NCBI GenBank assembly: GCA_005281725.1
Contig: SSBO01000018.1
Coordinates: 1 to 56,435 of the forward strand
From: Wuchereria bancrofti
Taxonomy: Eukaryota > Nematoda > Chromadorea > Rhabditida > Onchocercidae
Direction: 5' to 3'
DNA length: 56,435 nt
Below are positions 12,085-38,100 of the stretch, piece after piece (position 1 is the stretch's first letter; each line of letters opens with the position of its first letter). Below the pieces are notes generated by a model that saw nothing but the letters and a program-made list of their open reading frames with translations, did no database searches and was not told where the DNA came from. The translations under genes and the position numbers were made by a program.

Positions 12085-14639
12085 TAGTAGAATATGATAA
12101 GTTTTGATAAAATTTAAGTGAAAATACTGATAAGTTATTATTATAATTACATATCAAATAGAAAATGACTAATTCTGATAAGAATTTTGCAAAAAGAAAA
12201 AACAGATGCAATGAATTTGATAAATGATAAATATGATAAAATAATTTTATCTCTTTTGTGATGCAAAATTTTTTTTGCAAAAATGAAATTATTTAATAGT
12301 ATTATAGAAGATATCATAAAGATCAAAATATGGCAGCAATTGTTGATTTGCTAAATGGGATGCTTACACCGAACATATCTTTTGCAGCAATCGCTTGAAA
12401 TCATTTACAAAAAATGTTTGGCCTCATCAGCAATCAGTTAATTTATCGCCAGAAAAGGTGGTTGGTTACATTATCGATTTCTCTTAGTAAAATCATATAT
12501 TAGTCAATAAATTTGTTTTACTTTTCATCATAATAACTACCATTTATATTTTTTGAATTTTTAAATTGGTAAAAATTTGCTTTTTTCTGATTAAATTATA
12601 TTGTAAGTTGTGTTTTTTTCTTTCAGATGGCTAAAGCAGGCTTTTTCTTTGATCCAGATGATGATAATATTGATGGTGTTAGTTGTCCATTTTATTTTAA
12701 AAGTTGAACTGGATGGGAAGATAGTGATGATCCATCGTAAGTTATTTTTATAATAACAATAATAGTAATAATAATATAAAAATATATTTTTATTTTTCTT
12801 ATTTTTTTATAAAGATATATTCGATTTTTATTTTTACTTTTTTCGACGCAATTTGTATCTTTTAATTGAAGTAAATCATAGACTCTTTTTATCAGATTGA
12901 ATTAGAAATTATTTTAAACTTATTTTAATCTTGATTTTTATAATTCAAATCAAGTAAGTTTGAATTTCAACTTTCTTTGTCTTTTTCAATTATTTTTATT
13001 ATTGTTTTCTTTTTTTTTAGGAAGAGAAGAAATAATAAGTTAGAATGAAAGAACGTTAATATATGAAAGAATGAGATTTTTGAATTCTCAAATTGGTTAA
13101 AAAATTTTAGAGTGGAGCATGCAAAACGGAAGGATATTTGCTATTTTGCTCGTTTGGATAAAGATGAAAAAGAATGGACAGTTGAAGATTTCTTACGACT
13201 TTTGGCTCAACGAAAGGCATCTATGATGGTTTGAATTGTTTCTCTAGAGAAAACAAAAAACAAAAAAAATGCATAATATTCTTGTTACATTTCAAAAAAT
13301 AAATTTTTGGAAGAATACTTTAGCTTGTTGTATTTTTATCTTAAACACTTATTCAATTGTTNTAGTAGAATATGATAAGTTTTGATAAAATTTAAGTGAA
13401 AATACTGATAAGTTATTATTATAATTACATATCAAATAGAAAATGACTAATTCTGATAAGAATTTTGCAAAAAGAAAAAACAGATGCAATGAATTTGATA
13501 AATGATAAATATGATAAAATAATTTTATCTCTTTTGTGATGCAAAATTTTTTTTGCAAAAATGAAATTATTTAATAGTATTATAGAAGATATCATAAAGA
13601 TCAAAATATGGCAGCAATTGTTGATTTGCTAAATGGGATGCTTACACCGAACATATCTTTTGCAGCAATCGCTTGAAATCATTTACAAAAAATGTTTGGC
13701 CTCATCAGCAATCAGTTAATTTATCGCCAGAAAAGGTGGTTGGTTACATTATCGATTTCTCTTAGTAAAATCATATATTAGTCAATAAATTTGTTTTACT
13801 TTTCATCATAATAACTACCATTTATATTTTTTGAATTTTTAAATTGGTAAAAATTTGCTTTTTTCTGATTAAATTATATTGTAAGTTGTGTTTTTTTCTT
13901 TCAGATGGCTAAAGCAGGCTTTTTCTTTGATCCAGATGATGATAATATTGATGGTGTTAGTTGTCCATTTTATTTTAAAAGTTGAACTGGATGGGAAGAT
14001 AGTGATGATCCATCGTAAGTTATTTTTATAATAACAATAATAGTAATAATAATATAAAAATATATTTTTATTTTTCTTATTTTTTTATAAAGATATATTC
14101 GATTTTTATTTTTACTTTTTTCGACGCAATTTGTATCTTTTAATTGAAGTAAATCATAGACTCTTTTTATCAGATTGAATTAGAAATTATTTTAAACTTA
14201 TTTTAATCTTGATTTTTATAATTCAAATCAAGTAAGTTTGAATTTCAACTTTCTTTGTCTTTTTCAATTATTTTTATTATTGTTTTCTTTTTTTTTAGGA
14301 AGAGAAGAAATAATAAGTTAGAATGAAAGAACGTTAATATATGAAAGAATGAGATTTTTGAATTCTCAAATTGGTTAAAAAATTTTAGAGTGGAGCATGC
14401 AAAACGGAAGGATATTTGCTATTTTGCTCGTTTGGATAAAGATGAAAAAGAATGGACAGTTGAAGATTTCTTACGACTTTTGGCTCAACGAAAGGCATCT
14501 ATGATGGTTTGAATTGTTTCTCTAGAGAAAACAAAAAACAAAAAAAATGCATAATATTCTTGTTACATTTCAAAAAATAAATTTTTGGAAGAATACTTTA
14601 GCTTGTTGTATTTTTATCTTAAACACTTATTCAATTGTT
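12085..14639. repeat. 1277-bp direct duplication flanking an N (assembly overlap)
   Basis: Bases 12085-13361 recur as 13363-14639, separated by one N at 13362. The copy falsely doubles exons 1-3 of the BIR pseudogene, while exon 4 occurs once, after the second copy. Both copies carry the same TGA and Cys-to-Tyr change. Confidence 0.93.
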
Positions 14640-14833
14640 GGAGATTGAAATTAAAATTAATTTCAAAAATTAATAATTGATTCTAATTTCTGCTTACTGT
14701 TTGCTATTTTAAGTCATTAATTGCACTAAAAGCGATCGATGGTGTTAAGGATGCTATGGAAAATGTGAAAAAGAGAATAGATGTTTTGGCTGAAAATAAA
14801 AGGCCAAAAAAGGTAGCGAAGAGGAAGAAATAA
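12330..14833 (+). pseudogene. Survivin/BIR-1-like BIR-domain gene, inactivated
   Basis: The exons encode a single BIR domain and a basic helical tail, as in survivin/BIR-1 proteins of the chromosomal passenger complex. Exon 1 starts at ATG 12330 or nearby and ends at 12457 (RLKSFTKNVWPHQ to NLSPEK). Exon 2 is 12627-12736 (MAKAGFFFDPDDDNIDG). Exon 3 is 13111-13228 (VEHAKRKDICYFARL). Exon 4 is 14714-14833 and ends VAKRKK-TAA. Exons 1-3 occur twice (again at 13608-14506) only because of the N-gap duplication. Lesions: an in-frame TGA in exon 2 just before TGWEDSDDP, Tyr in place of the second zinc-binding Cys (SCPFYF), and an apparent one-base loss near 12340-12350 between the ATG and the BIR frame. 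Splice sites are intact (GTAAGT at 12737), so it is an unprocessed pseudogene or a badly sequenced gene. Confidence 0.78.
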
Positions 14834-15186
14834 GGGAAAATTGGACTGCTATTGCAATCTTATCAAAATTAACCGAGAAGCTTGACTTGATTTGACTTGA
14901 CTTATACTGTTTATGTTCACTGTATTTGTACTGGTCTGATTTGATTTGATCTATTAGTTTTTCTATAAAATTGACATACTATGTCAAGACAGAGGAAAAA
15001 AGAAGATCTCAACAAAAGAAAAAAAACAGCATTTTTGGAGACATTATTTTGTGACATTTTGTTATCGTAATACTTTGTTCCTACTGTATTTTTAAACTTC
15101 TTCAAATTAAGTTTTCTACTTTTCAGTGGAGCTGTATAAATAATACTAATATAACTGAATTGAAATTTTTCAATTATTTGATTTTT

Positions 15187-15503
15187 TCTTTTTTGCCTCA
15201 ATTTATACTAATGTCAATTTTCCAAAGCGAATTTCTTCTTGCTTACTTACAGATATGCTTACTTTATTTGAAATGTTATTAAAATGAAAATGTATGCATT
15301 TTATTAAAACCGCCATCAAATTTGTGTGTTATTCAATGAAATNNNNNTCTTTTTTGCCTCAATTTATACTAATGTCAATTTTCCAAAGCGAATTTCTTCT
15401 TGCTTACTTACAGATATGCTTACTTTATTTGAAATGTTATTAAAATGAAAATGTATGCATTTTATTAAAACCGCCATCAAATTTGTGTGTTATTCAATGA
15501 AAT
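15187..15503. repeat. 156-bp direct duplication flanking NNNNN (assembly overlap)
   Basis: Bases 15187-15342 recur as 15348-15503 around five Ns (15343-15347). Confidence 0.93.
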
Positions 15504-16239
15504 GATTGGAATACTGATTGAGTCTATATTTGTTAAATTCAAATATTGCATCACAGTCTATATTTGGTCGAATATCATTTTTTTGAACTACAAATATGTC
15601 ATTATCGTTATAAGAGACAGAGAGAGAAAGAAAAAAAATATTTTCACTATCTTGAAATATATAACTACAAAATATTAAAATGAAAATCCTTGCATCTTTA
15701 AGTACTTTAAAATCCCCGAGAATATAAATTTCTTATTTCACATTTTGATAATTTTTGATCGAATTTTTCTTTTTTATTTTTTGTAAATGAAATGAATAAT
15801 TATTAAATGCAACCTTTTTTTTTCGAAATTATGTGTATTTCATTTGAATGATTGCAAAATTTAAACATTTGATTAATGTTTATGGAATATATTTATTGAA
15901 TGATATTGCTTTCTTATAGTATCTTGCCGGATCCGATCTGATACCAAATAATCCGTTTTTCAGATACTTGTAATACTCTCAAAATGTTGCATTTATTGCT
16001 TTCATGGAAGTGATATGACAAATAATACCTCTATCAATTTATTAATATGTTACTATATGCAAAATAATAAATACTACAACGTCAATCTGTTAAAATCAAA
16101 TATGGAATAGAAAGAGGGAGAGAGGGAAAGAGAGATTTATTTGTGATGCAACGACATGCGACATGCAATGCAGTGAGACAGCATAGCCAACAGTATGTTA
16201 GTATGAGGAAGAAGGTATAATGAGTGGAAGCACACACAT

Positions 16240-16770
16240 TCTTTTTGCAAAGACCGCAAGCAAATCAATCTCATTGAGCGCACACATACGCATACACACA
16301 CGCACGTGTATTGTTTATAGGGATATTAGATGTGCATGTGTACATTTATGTTAATGAATGTTTGGCTTACGTGTAGCATATTCTCATCCGATACATTTTT
16401 GGCCATTCATTTACAGTTGTAAAATATGGTGTAAATGCGTGTGCACGTCTGTATAAGTGTATGTGAGTGCCGGTGTATGCGTATGTCCGTGTATGAGTAA
16501 GTCTTGGAAAACGTGGAAGCAAATACATTCTTTTTACTTATCTGAAACATACATGCACTTACGTGTTTTCGTATATGTGCGTACACATGTATATGCTGAC
16601 GCATATGTATATATGTAATTCCATACATGTACGAATATACGTGTATAAAATATACATGCATAACACATGTATATGTTCTATATTGTATTATTGTGTATGT
16701 ATGTGTGTGTACGTATACGTATGTATGTATTTTGCTATGTGTGTACATACATTATGTAACGACTTTCAAA
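16240..16770. repeat. Alternating purine-pyrimidine (TG/CA/TA) low-complexity tract
   Basis: The tract is dominated by GTGTAT, CATACA and ACGTAT-like words, densest at 16690-16750 (TATGTATGTGTGTGTACGTA). Open frames across it are cysteine, tyrosine and histidine repeats that follow from the simple sequence and are not genes. Confidence 0.8.
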
Positions 16771-17230
16771 ACACGTTTCCATCCGTGTTATTTCTCGCAG
16801 GATGCGTAGGAAACGTAATCAAATTTCTATCTCCTACGAAATATATTCTGTAATCGATAATGCTCGAAATTTTTCTTACTTAATTACATAACATTCATTG
16901 ACAAATTTAATATGCAAAGATTTAATTATTTCAACATTTAATTGCTAATTTTCAGTTATTGGTAGTTTAATCAATATAAAAACATTTAATTATTAATAAT
17001 TAGTAAAATTGGTAAGTGCAAAAGGATACTTAGTAATAAAAACAGCTCTTGTAAGAATAAAAGTAAAATAAATTCGTTAAAGAGTTAGGTTATCTCGGTT
17101 TATCTGTTTAATTCTCATAGTTATAATGATTAAAATTTTCATATTTTCGTGCTTCATTCCTTATTTTACTTTTGCCTTTAAAAGTTTAGTTGACATATTT
17201 TCATATCGATAAAGTATGTGAACATTTTTT

Positions 17231-17441
17231 TTGCAGCAAACTCACGGACGAAGAGTTTTAACTGTTAGGAAGTTAGTTTAATCAACAAATATAGGAGTTA
17301 ACTCCTATATTTGTTGATTTTTTCTATTTAATTTTAAATTATAACAAAAATGCACGCATGCTGCAACAAAATTTTATTTGTAGAATGTGTGATGGTATAA
17401 CCAAATTCGAAATGGTCAGTTATTTTCAATCTTTTTCTTTC
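17231..17441 (+). pseudogene. Mosaic of fragments copied from the downstream RabGAP gene
   Basis: Three blocks match separate places in the following gene. Block 17231-17340 matches the end of the exon at 21369-21502 and its intron start (about 21463-21556), with a few changes. Block 17343-17419 matches the intron end and start of the exon at 19281 (about 19243-19315), again with point differences. Block 17420-17441 matches intron sequence near 18010-18035. The blocks lie in a different order from their sources and carry too little sequence to encode protein. The pattern fits a local templated rearrangement rather than exons of the gene. Confidence 0.8.
17280..17319. repeat. 40-bp perfect palindrome, no loop
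   Basis: The left half 17280-17299 (AATCAACAAATATAGGAGTT) is exactly complementary to 17300-17319. The related source locus near 21510-21540 has only the right half, so the left half was created by an inverted copying event in the mosaic block. Confidence 0.93.
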
Positions 17442-17466
17442 TTTCTCATAAAAGTGTTCATAACAG

Positions 17467-30160
<12,694 letters not shown>

Positions 30161-31779
30161 TTTTTTTTTTTTCTTTAAGATGTGACTACTTTACTTGGAT
30201 AATCTGTAAATTTTAAAAAATTCAGTTCAAAAAATGAACGATTTTGATTGGATAATCATAATTGAAATTATTTCTTGTCATATCCATTTATTTGATTTCA
30301 TTTTTCGATTGTTTTNAAGGATCACGATCACAGGATATTATTAGTAACTACAAAGAAATTTGTTCCGATTTAAGCTATCGACTGGAGAAGCAGCAAGATA
30401 GTTTCAAAGTTCAAAGAACACGAATTGCTGTAAGTTACTATTGTGAGACATTTTGATGATTATTTTCATGGAATGAATTGTTCTGCAGGGAGTGATCTCG
30501 AACTGTGAACAATGTTCAATTGCACTTACTGAATTTACCGACCGGGTAAATGGGAGTCCATCAAAGAAGGTATCTGATGTATGCTTTTCATTTCATAATT
30601 ACTAAAATTCTGCTTGCAAAGTTATTTCATAGATTTTTAACAGATGTAGGTTGATAGAGCAATGAAATTTATTTACTCATTTATTAGTTATCATCAATGG
30701 AGGATGGTTGTGATTTCAAGATGATTGAGTTAATGGATAAACTGGAAGAAAGTGAGCAACGTATTCGCCAATTGGAACTTAGTCTTGCTCAAGCTAAACT
30801 TGAATTAGTTGAAGCACAGTGTAGAAATCAGGATTTGAGTCATCAGGTAATTCTGTTTTAAATAAAACTTTTAAAGTATATTAATACTACAGTATATTAA
30901 TACTAATTCACCGTATATGTAGTTATTGATTGATGTGAATTTCAAGCAATTATAAATAGGTGATAAGTAATAAAAAAGGAATTATCATAATGTTGATTCT
31001 GTTTGAATAATAATCAACATTGATATTATTGGAAAATATGCTTGATCATATAATTAGTTGTAAGCAAAAATGCGAATTTGGAAGGCACAAAGTCTAAACT
31101 ATTTAAACTTTACGTTTTGTTTCCCGTAATTTTCATTAAAGGATTAGGCGAGATGCGTGTTCAGCGCTTGTCATAATAATGGCATTGTTCCTTATTTTAC
31201 CTGCTACATATATTTACGTATTCGAGCTATAAGCTATGACTAATGTATATGACAATTCTTAATGTATTTATTTATTTATTTTTTTGCTTACTATTAAAAT
31301 TGATGTGTTTAATTTTTCCATTAATGATGACGTTTGAACATTTAGTGTACATTTGATGAGATTAGCTTGTTTAGTAGAATCGATTCATTTTAAAAAAGAA
31401 ATGAGAAATTTCTTAATTTATATTTCTAAAAATTTGATTTCAAATTTTTTAAAATATATATAATCATTCTTCAGATCAATGCATCAGTTAGTGGTGATAA
31501 CGATAGTAGTAGACATGCAGCATGGTTGAAAAAAACAATATCATCAATTCGAGATGTTGGCACATCATTGAAACAGCCTACCCATGAGCGTAGTAACATT
31601 TCCGTTTCTGTGGACAAATATTAGTTTTTTTTTTTTCTTTAAGATGTGACTACTTTACTTGGATAATCTGTAAATTTTAAAAAATTCAGTTCAAAAAATG
31701 AACGATTTTGATTGGATAATCATAATTGAAATTATTTCTTGTCATATCCATTTATTTGATTTCATTTTTCGATTGTTTT

Positions 31780-34700
31780 GTTTGAGCGCTATATAATTGA
31801 TCACTTATTCCACATATAATTATATATTTGTTAAAGGTAGGTATGCGCATACAGTTGTGAATAGTTTACTGATTACCCTAGACAATCATGTGGCAATTAT
31901 AGGTTATCATATAAAAGAACTGCAGTTATTTTATAAAATGGTGTTTATAGTCAAATGAGGATTACTCATCTTTAATACATGCTAGAATGTACTATTTGTT
32001 TGTTTACTAGAATGTGCTATTTTGTTTGTCCTTTTTTTTCTTCGGGAATTTGATAAGTTATTCACTTCATTTTCCTACTTTTTATTGTTTACTAATTTAT
32101 TCAGTAGTTCATTAATGTTTGAATATTTTCTAAATATATTGTAATCATTTGCTTTGCTCTTTCATTTTTTCTTAATGCTTTCTTTGCCAATTATGGTGCA
32201 AGAATTTATTTGTGACTGGTTATTCACAGTTATCATTTATTTAAATATAGCTTTGGATTTTACTTTTCCCGGCAATTTTTTCATTTAATTTAAATTTTTC
32301 GATTTGCGAGACATTCAGAGCCATGGAAGATAAGTAATGGGAGAGATAGCTTTAGTGATTACAATTTTGCTAATAACTTGATATTAAAAAAAAGAAACTG
32401 AAGAAAATCATTTTTTTATCAAACTCTTTGTTGGAAAGATAATTTTGGATGAGATTTTCAATTTATAGGAGAAGCAATCTCTAATTTAAATCAATTCAGT
32501 TAACAATAATCTCCGTGAAGTGTAAGGTTTTGTTCGATTTGCGAAATAAGTTTAATGTGGTTGAAACAATGATTGCCTTAATATCCAATGCTATTAGCAC
32601 TATAGAAGTTTTTTTAAAGCTATAAGTTGTCCAAATTAATTCCACACTCTTATTGACACTAATTTTGCTGTAAAAATAAGAACGGGAACCGCTTCGTTAT
32701 TTTGCTTGCATTCCAATTTTTCCGTTTTTATTTTCTTTGTTTGTTTGTAAATTTAAAAGAAATTTGAATGTTGTGAAATGTTTATCATTCAAGAGAGATT
32801 TTTTTTAGAGAATTACTGATAAATTATCCGATCTTTTCTTTTTTCTGCTTGATCTCTTACAAAACGAAAATAATTTGATCATTCCTTAGTGCGACATTTA
32901 ATTTATATACTGAAAATGCGCTTACTCAATTAAATTTGATTCATTAATTTGAGATAACTTCTTAATATTTATCAGATTTCAATGTTAATAAATAAATCAA
33001 CAGGTATTAATTGCGTATTTTATTAAATAACACAAATGAAAGGAAGTATGAGAACATTTTTAACAAATTAAATTTATCTTATAACTTAAACAATAATAAG
33101 CAATAATAATATGAAATATTCATTTGGCATAGCATTGTTTCACCTCTCACACAACATTATCAAATTCTATACCTTATAATTTTTAGAAATACTAACCGTT
33201 AAGAATACATGTATAAATTCATCTTTTGTATAACTAGTTCAAAAGATAGACTTGATTACCCGATAATAAATAAATTTTCCTAAGGTAGTCACAAATAAGG
33301 AATGCCATTAATACAGTAAGTTTTGTAACTATTACTAGTTTCTTAATTTCGATAAACACAAAATAAATTCGACACTTTATTTTTGGCAATAAATTCAAGT
33401 AATTCTTTTTTGTAAAGCTTTATGAAATTAATATGATGTTCCCCAGTAATAAAATAAAAAATACTTCCTAAATTTTTAATAAATAGGAAAGAAAATCATT
33501 TTATTGGCAAATATTAAAATGACTCGTAATTTATTATCTATTTAATAGCAAACATCTTTTGGAAAACTATGTTATGTATACTTATGAAACGAGAAAGTAT
33601 TCAACAAAAAAAGAAAGAGAACGAAAATAATGGAAGGTAATTTTTATATTTCGAAAATAATGGGAGGTAATATTATATTTTGTTTTACTAAAATTTAAAA
33701 TTTTAAATTGCTCTTTTCAAATAATGAATGTCTTTAAAAGATTTTTCTTTTTTTCCATTGAAAAAGTTAGTAAATCAATTCATATATGCTTTCGATGATG
33801 GTAAAGAAGTTTGTGTTAACAATCAAAAAAGAATGCAAAAATAATACTTATACAATAATAAATACATAAAAAATTGCATGAAAAAGATTTCATTAAAATG
33901 AAGTCTTATATATTGCAAATAATAAAATTGAGATATTAAAAAAAATGATAAAATTATTGAATACTTATTGCAAATGAGTTAAATATACATCTGGTAATTT
34001 TTAAACTTTTAATAATACACGCATTTTAATAATACCAGTGAAGTAATAAATGCCATAACAATCGATTAAATACGACTAATCGATTAATCGATTAAATAAT
34101 AAAATCTACTAATATTAGTAGAAAATACAGTGAAATATTATCAAATCAACAATTTTCATTTTAAATTGGTCACCCGAGAAAAGTTTATTATAAGAAATAA
34201 AATTTTGATTTATAATACTGTCGTCAGAATAGTTTAAAAAAACTCTTATAACACATTTTATTTAATAATTGTATTAGTTATTCAGATCTTTTCAAATAGC
34301 ATAATCAGTCTTCTACTATATTTAAATCAGTTTTGGTGCTAAAAAGTTAACACTGGTGCCATAAAATCATTGAAATAAAATCACTGATTTTTTTCTTTTA
34401 AATTTTTCAGTACGAGTTTTTAAAACGAGTAGCTCCCAACATAAATTAATAAGAAAAAAATGATAGATGATTATTATCATTAAGCTTTGAAAAAAAAATT
34501 AAAAAAAAGAAAAAACATACAAAACTATCACAGAGAAATTACATTGATATATTATTCGCTTCAATGAAAGCAATGTAACTTTAAGTAACTATAAGTTATA
34601 TTATAAGTAATCAAGCTAAGGTATATCACATGGGCAAATAAGAAATTTACTGATGAGCTGATCGATCATAAAACAACGGCAAAAATGAACTTGGAAGATG

Positions 34701-35134
34701 GAATAAACCTGTTCCCGTAATATCACATTCAAGGCGCATCATTGCTATCTAAAGGGGTGTAAATTATTCACTGTTAAACATTTTTATTCATACTTTATTA
34801 GTAAATAATATTATAAGTCATATTATAAGTAATCAAACTAAGGTATATCACATGATCAACTAATACAAAAAAAGTTATTAATCCTAAAAATCATATTCAA
34901 GTCAGGAAATATACAATAAAAGTTGTATATTACCATCAAAGGGTTAGCGGAAAATAAGGTTTTATTAGACTTTTAAGTAAACACTTAGAAATGACCTTTT
35001 TAGTGAGATGAATGAAAAAAAATATTCCTAGTAATGAATTTTATGCATTAGCAGATAAAATTATCAGTTGAAGTAATCAATGCATTATCACATTAAAAAT
35101 ATTGCATGAATTTTCCACTGAAAACAAACCTGAT
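31780..35134. other. AT-rich intergenic region between convergent genes
   Basis: It lies between the RabGAP stop and the stop of the minus-strand gene. I see no coding segment. A 45-bp near-repeat (TTATAAGTAATCAA..CTAAGGTATATCACATG) occurs near 34598 and 34817. Confidence 0.6.
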
Positions 35135-38100
35135 TTAGAATGTACCATTAAATGATAAAGCAGGTAAAATAAGAGCAATACGCGGTTGCATTGTACTATT
35201 TCGATCTGTTGCTGGTAGCAAATAATAATTCTGAAGGAAAAAAGTAAAAAATAGAAAACTTTAAACAAATTTGACCAAAAAAAATTCATAAAATATATCA
35301 CCACATTGTTTACTATTATTTTTAAAACTACTATTAGATAATTAACGAAAAAATTAGTTTTTGATTAATAGAAATAAGAAGAAAAAACATTTATTAATAA
35401 AATAAAATGAGAAAATAAACAATTAACCTTCATTGCAACAATATAAAGTGTATCTTCGTGTTGTTTCAAATTTCGTGCAAGTTCTGCACACTGTGATTCC
35501 ATATCCGAAACCGTAAGTGCATCCGTTTTTTAGAGATGTTCGGAACTCATAACATTATAATCTACTGTTTTACTAAAATATAAATATCTATTATTTTTTC
35601 TTTTTTTCTACAACTAAAATAAACATATATTTTGTTAAAAATAGTAAAAAAATGTACTGACATTATCAACTTAATAACTTCATTAATATACTTTTACTAC
35701 CAATTAATTAATACTGATTGTACGACTGTGAAAAAAAAAAATTTATTTTTCAGAAAGACTTACACTTGCGATTTGATTGTTGTATTGTCAGCAGTAGAGC
35801 TAATCATATCGATATGTCTCCATGTACGTTCATGCATTGCTTTTAAACGTGTAGCTTCCATTTTGTCATTTGCTGTCCTAACAATAATTTTAAGTATATA
35901 TAATGATTTTAAGTATATACAATAAATTTTTAGCATATAAAAAGATTACAAAAATCAAAATCATTCAATATCATTTATACTTGATGCATAACAATGAAGC
36001 AATTTAATGTTTACTAAAAAAATCATCTTAATAGCAAATTCACATAAATGAAATACCTTCTTTAAAATTGTAAATTTATAACGAAATTATTCATAAAAAT
36101 CCTAATAAAATATACTTTTCAAAATTGCANNNNNNNNNNNNNNNTCAATATCATTTATACTTGATGCATAACAATGAAGCAATTTAATGTTTACTAAAAA
36201 AATCATCTTAATAGCAAATTCACATAAATGAAATACCTTCTTTAAAATTGTAAATTTATAACGAAATTATTCATAAAAATCCTAATAAAATATACTTTTC
36301 AAAATTGCAAATGTATAATAAAATGATATCTTAAAGATTAGCATTAATACAAACCGTCGCTGACGATTTTCTCTACGTCTTATCTTTCTTGTTGTAGCAT
36401 CCTGTACAAATTTCATTGTTGTACTCGGGGTTGTTAGCCCTCCGTTTATTGGAACACGAAATATATGTCGAATATGCACAAACTGCAAACATTCATGTCG
36501 ATTAATCCACGCAAATACATCATTATTCAATCTGTAATAATACATCCTATTATAATGAAATTAAAATTTTGACAAATGAAAAGAAAAAAGAAAAAAACAG
36601 AAGAATATACTAAAATTGAAGCTATAATAATAAATTTCTTATAAATATTATGAAATAATAAATTAATCAATGTTAACTGAAAAAATAATAAATACAATGA
36701 GTTTTACAAATTTATGCACAATATTTTCTTAATAATATTTCCTAAGGAATCGATATTTCACTCAAGAAAAAGTTTTACATTATATAAAAGAAATATAATT
36801 CAAACTACTTCTTTAGAGTGATAAGTTTAAGCATTTTTGGAAGGTTAAAAAATAGTATCAATGATAACTTCAGGTTCTGGAAAAGTTTCCCACACATGGG
36901 GTAATTTGGGTTAATAACTGAAGAGCTAAATAATGGTGGTAAATCAAATGTAAAGGTAATCGACTAAGCCTTTACCTCAGTTACCTTTTTATATATTCAA
37001 TGAGTTCTCAGTATCTGCCACTTTGAGATAGAGGCCAAATCGTTATTTATTAAATAGGAAAGAGCCTAGTAAACGATTAAGAAAATATTAATACTGGAGT
37101 AAATGTAGAGAGAAAAATCATAGATAAGTTGACCTTAATGCTGAATGTTTCAATAGGTTAAGCTTAGTTCTTGGAAATTTTGAGATTCCTTAGTTAAGAT
37201 ATGGATTTAGAAAAAACACAACAAATTTCATTGCTTCATATTTAATAACGACTTAAACATCTCTTCTGCATGCTATCACATTTCGCTGAATAGTTCAGGT
37301 TTGATTGAGATAAAGGATTAGACTTCTTATTTGATTATGGATTTCCCCTTGATTCCTAAAAAATATTTAGTACTAAACATATAAACAGACTTGTAACTAA
37401 AAATTATAAAAGAAAGATTAAATTATTAAATAACACTAAAACACAAAAAAGATGATATAATGTTCCAAAATGAAACAAAATTAAGTAACAACAGATGTAA
37501 TAACTCACTAAGCTACCATCATAATCCAAAGAAAGAAGAGCTCGACCAATATTTATTCTATTTTGTGAGGAATATGCATTTGATTTTGCAAAATTTAGTG
37601 CAACAAAACTTGTTGCGTCAGGAATTGGATCCAAATTTCTAAAATCATTCAAATTCACTAACTAAAAAAAAAACTTAGAATCATCTCCTTAAATTTAATA
37701 TTTGTGGATAAACATCTGAACAACTACTAGAAAAATAAGAAAAGCAACTTAACTAGTATAGGTGGTGCTTAAAGATAATAATGAAACAAATCCGAAAAGA
37801 CAAACAGCACCGGTAAGCATACTTAAACGACCATTGCTATTTCGATTAGCGTTTGATTTTAACATTTCATTCTAAAATTGGACCTTTAGAAAATCTCGAA
37901 AAAATTCAAATAGAAAACAAAAATGAAAAATACAAATTCGTTAGTCACAATACACTGATTTACTACATAATCTCTCCAATACAATGAGTTTAATTCTTTA
38001 ATGTCTATCTTCTGTTTAACTTTGTTCAACAGCAAAAAAAGAAATGTTTCAAGTCTTAAAAGTTGAAATTTTTTCAAATTCAAAAGTTGCAATTATTTCT

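Larger units (their letters stand above)
14834..17230. other. Intergenic region with simple-sequence tract
   Basis: No gene is visible. The short frames here are low-complexity. It holds an N-gap duplication (15187-15503), purine-rich GAGA stretches near 15610-15640 and 16108-16135, and a TG/CA-rich block (16240-16770). Confidence 0.6.

Noticed and set aside
12085..14639. Two tandem BIR-domain genes
   Set aside because: The copies look identical, meet at a single N and share all lesions; only one terminal exon exists. It is an assembly overlap.
16407..16853. Cys/Tyr/His-rich proteins in both strands
   Set aside because: They are translations of a TG/CA simple-sequence tract and appear in several frames at once.
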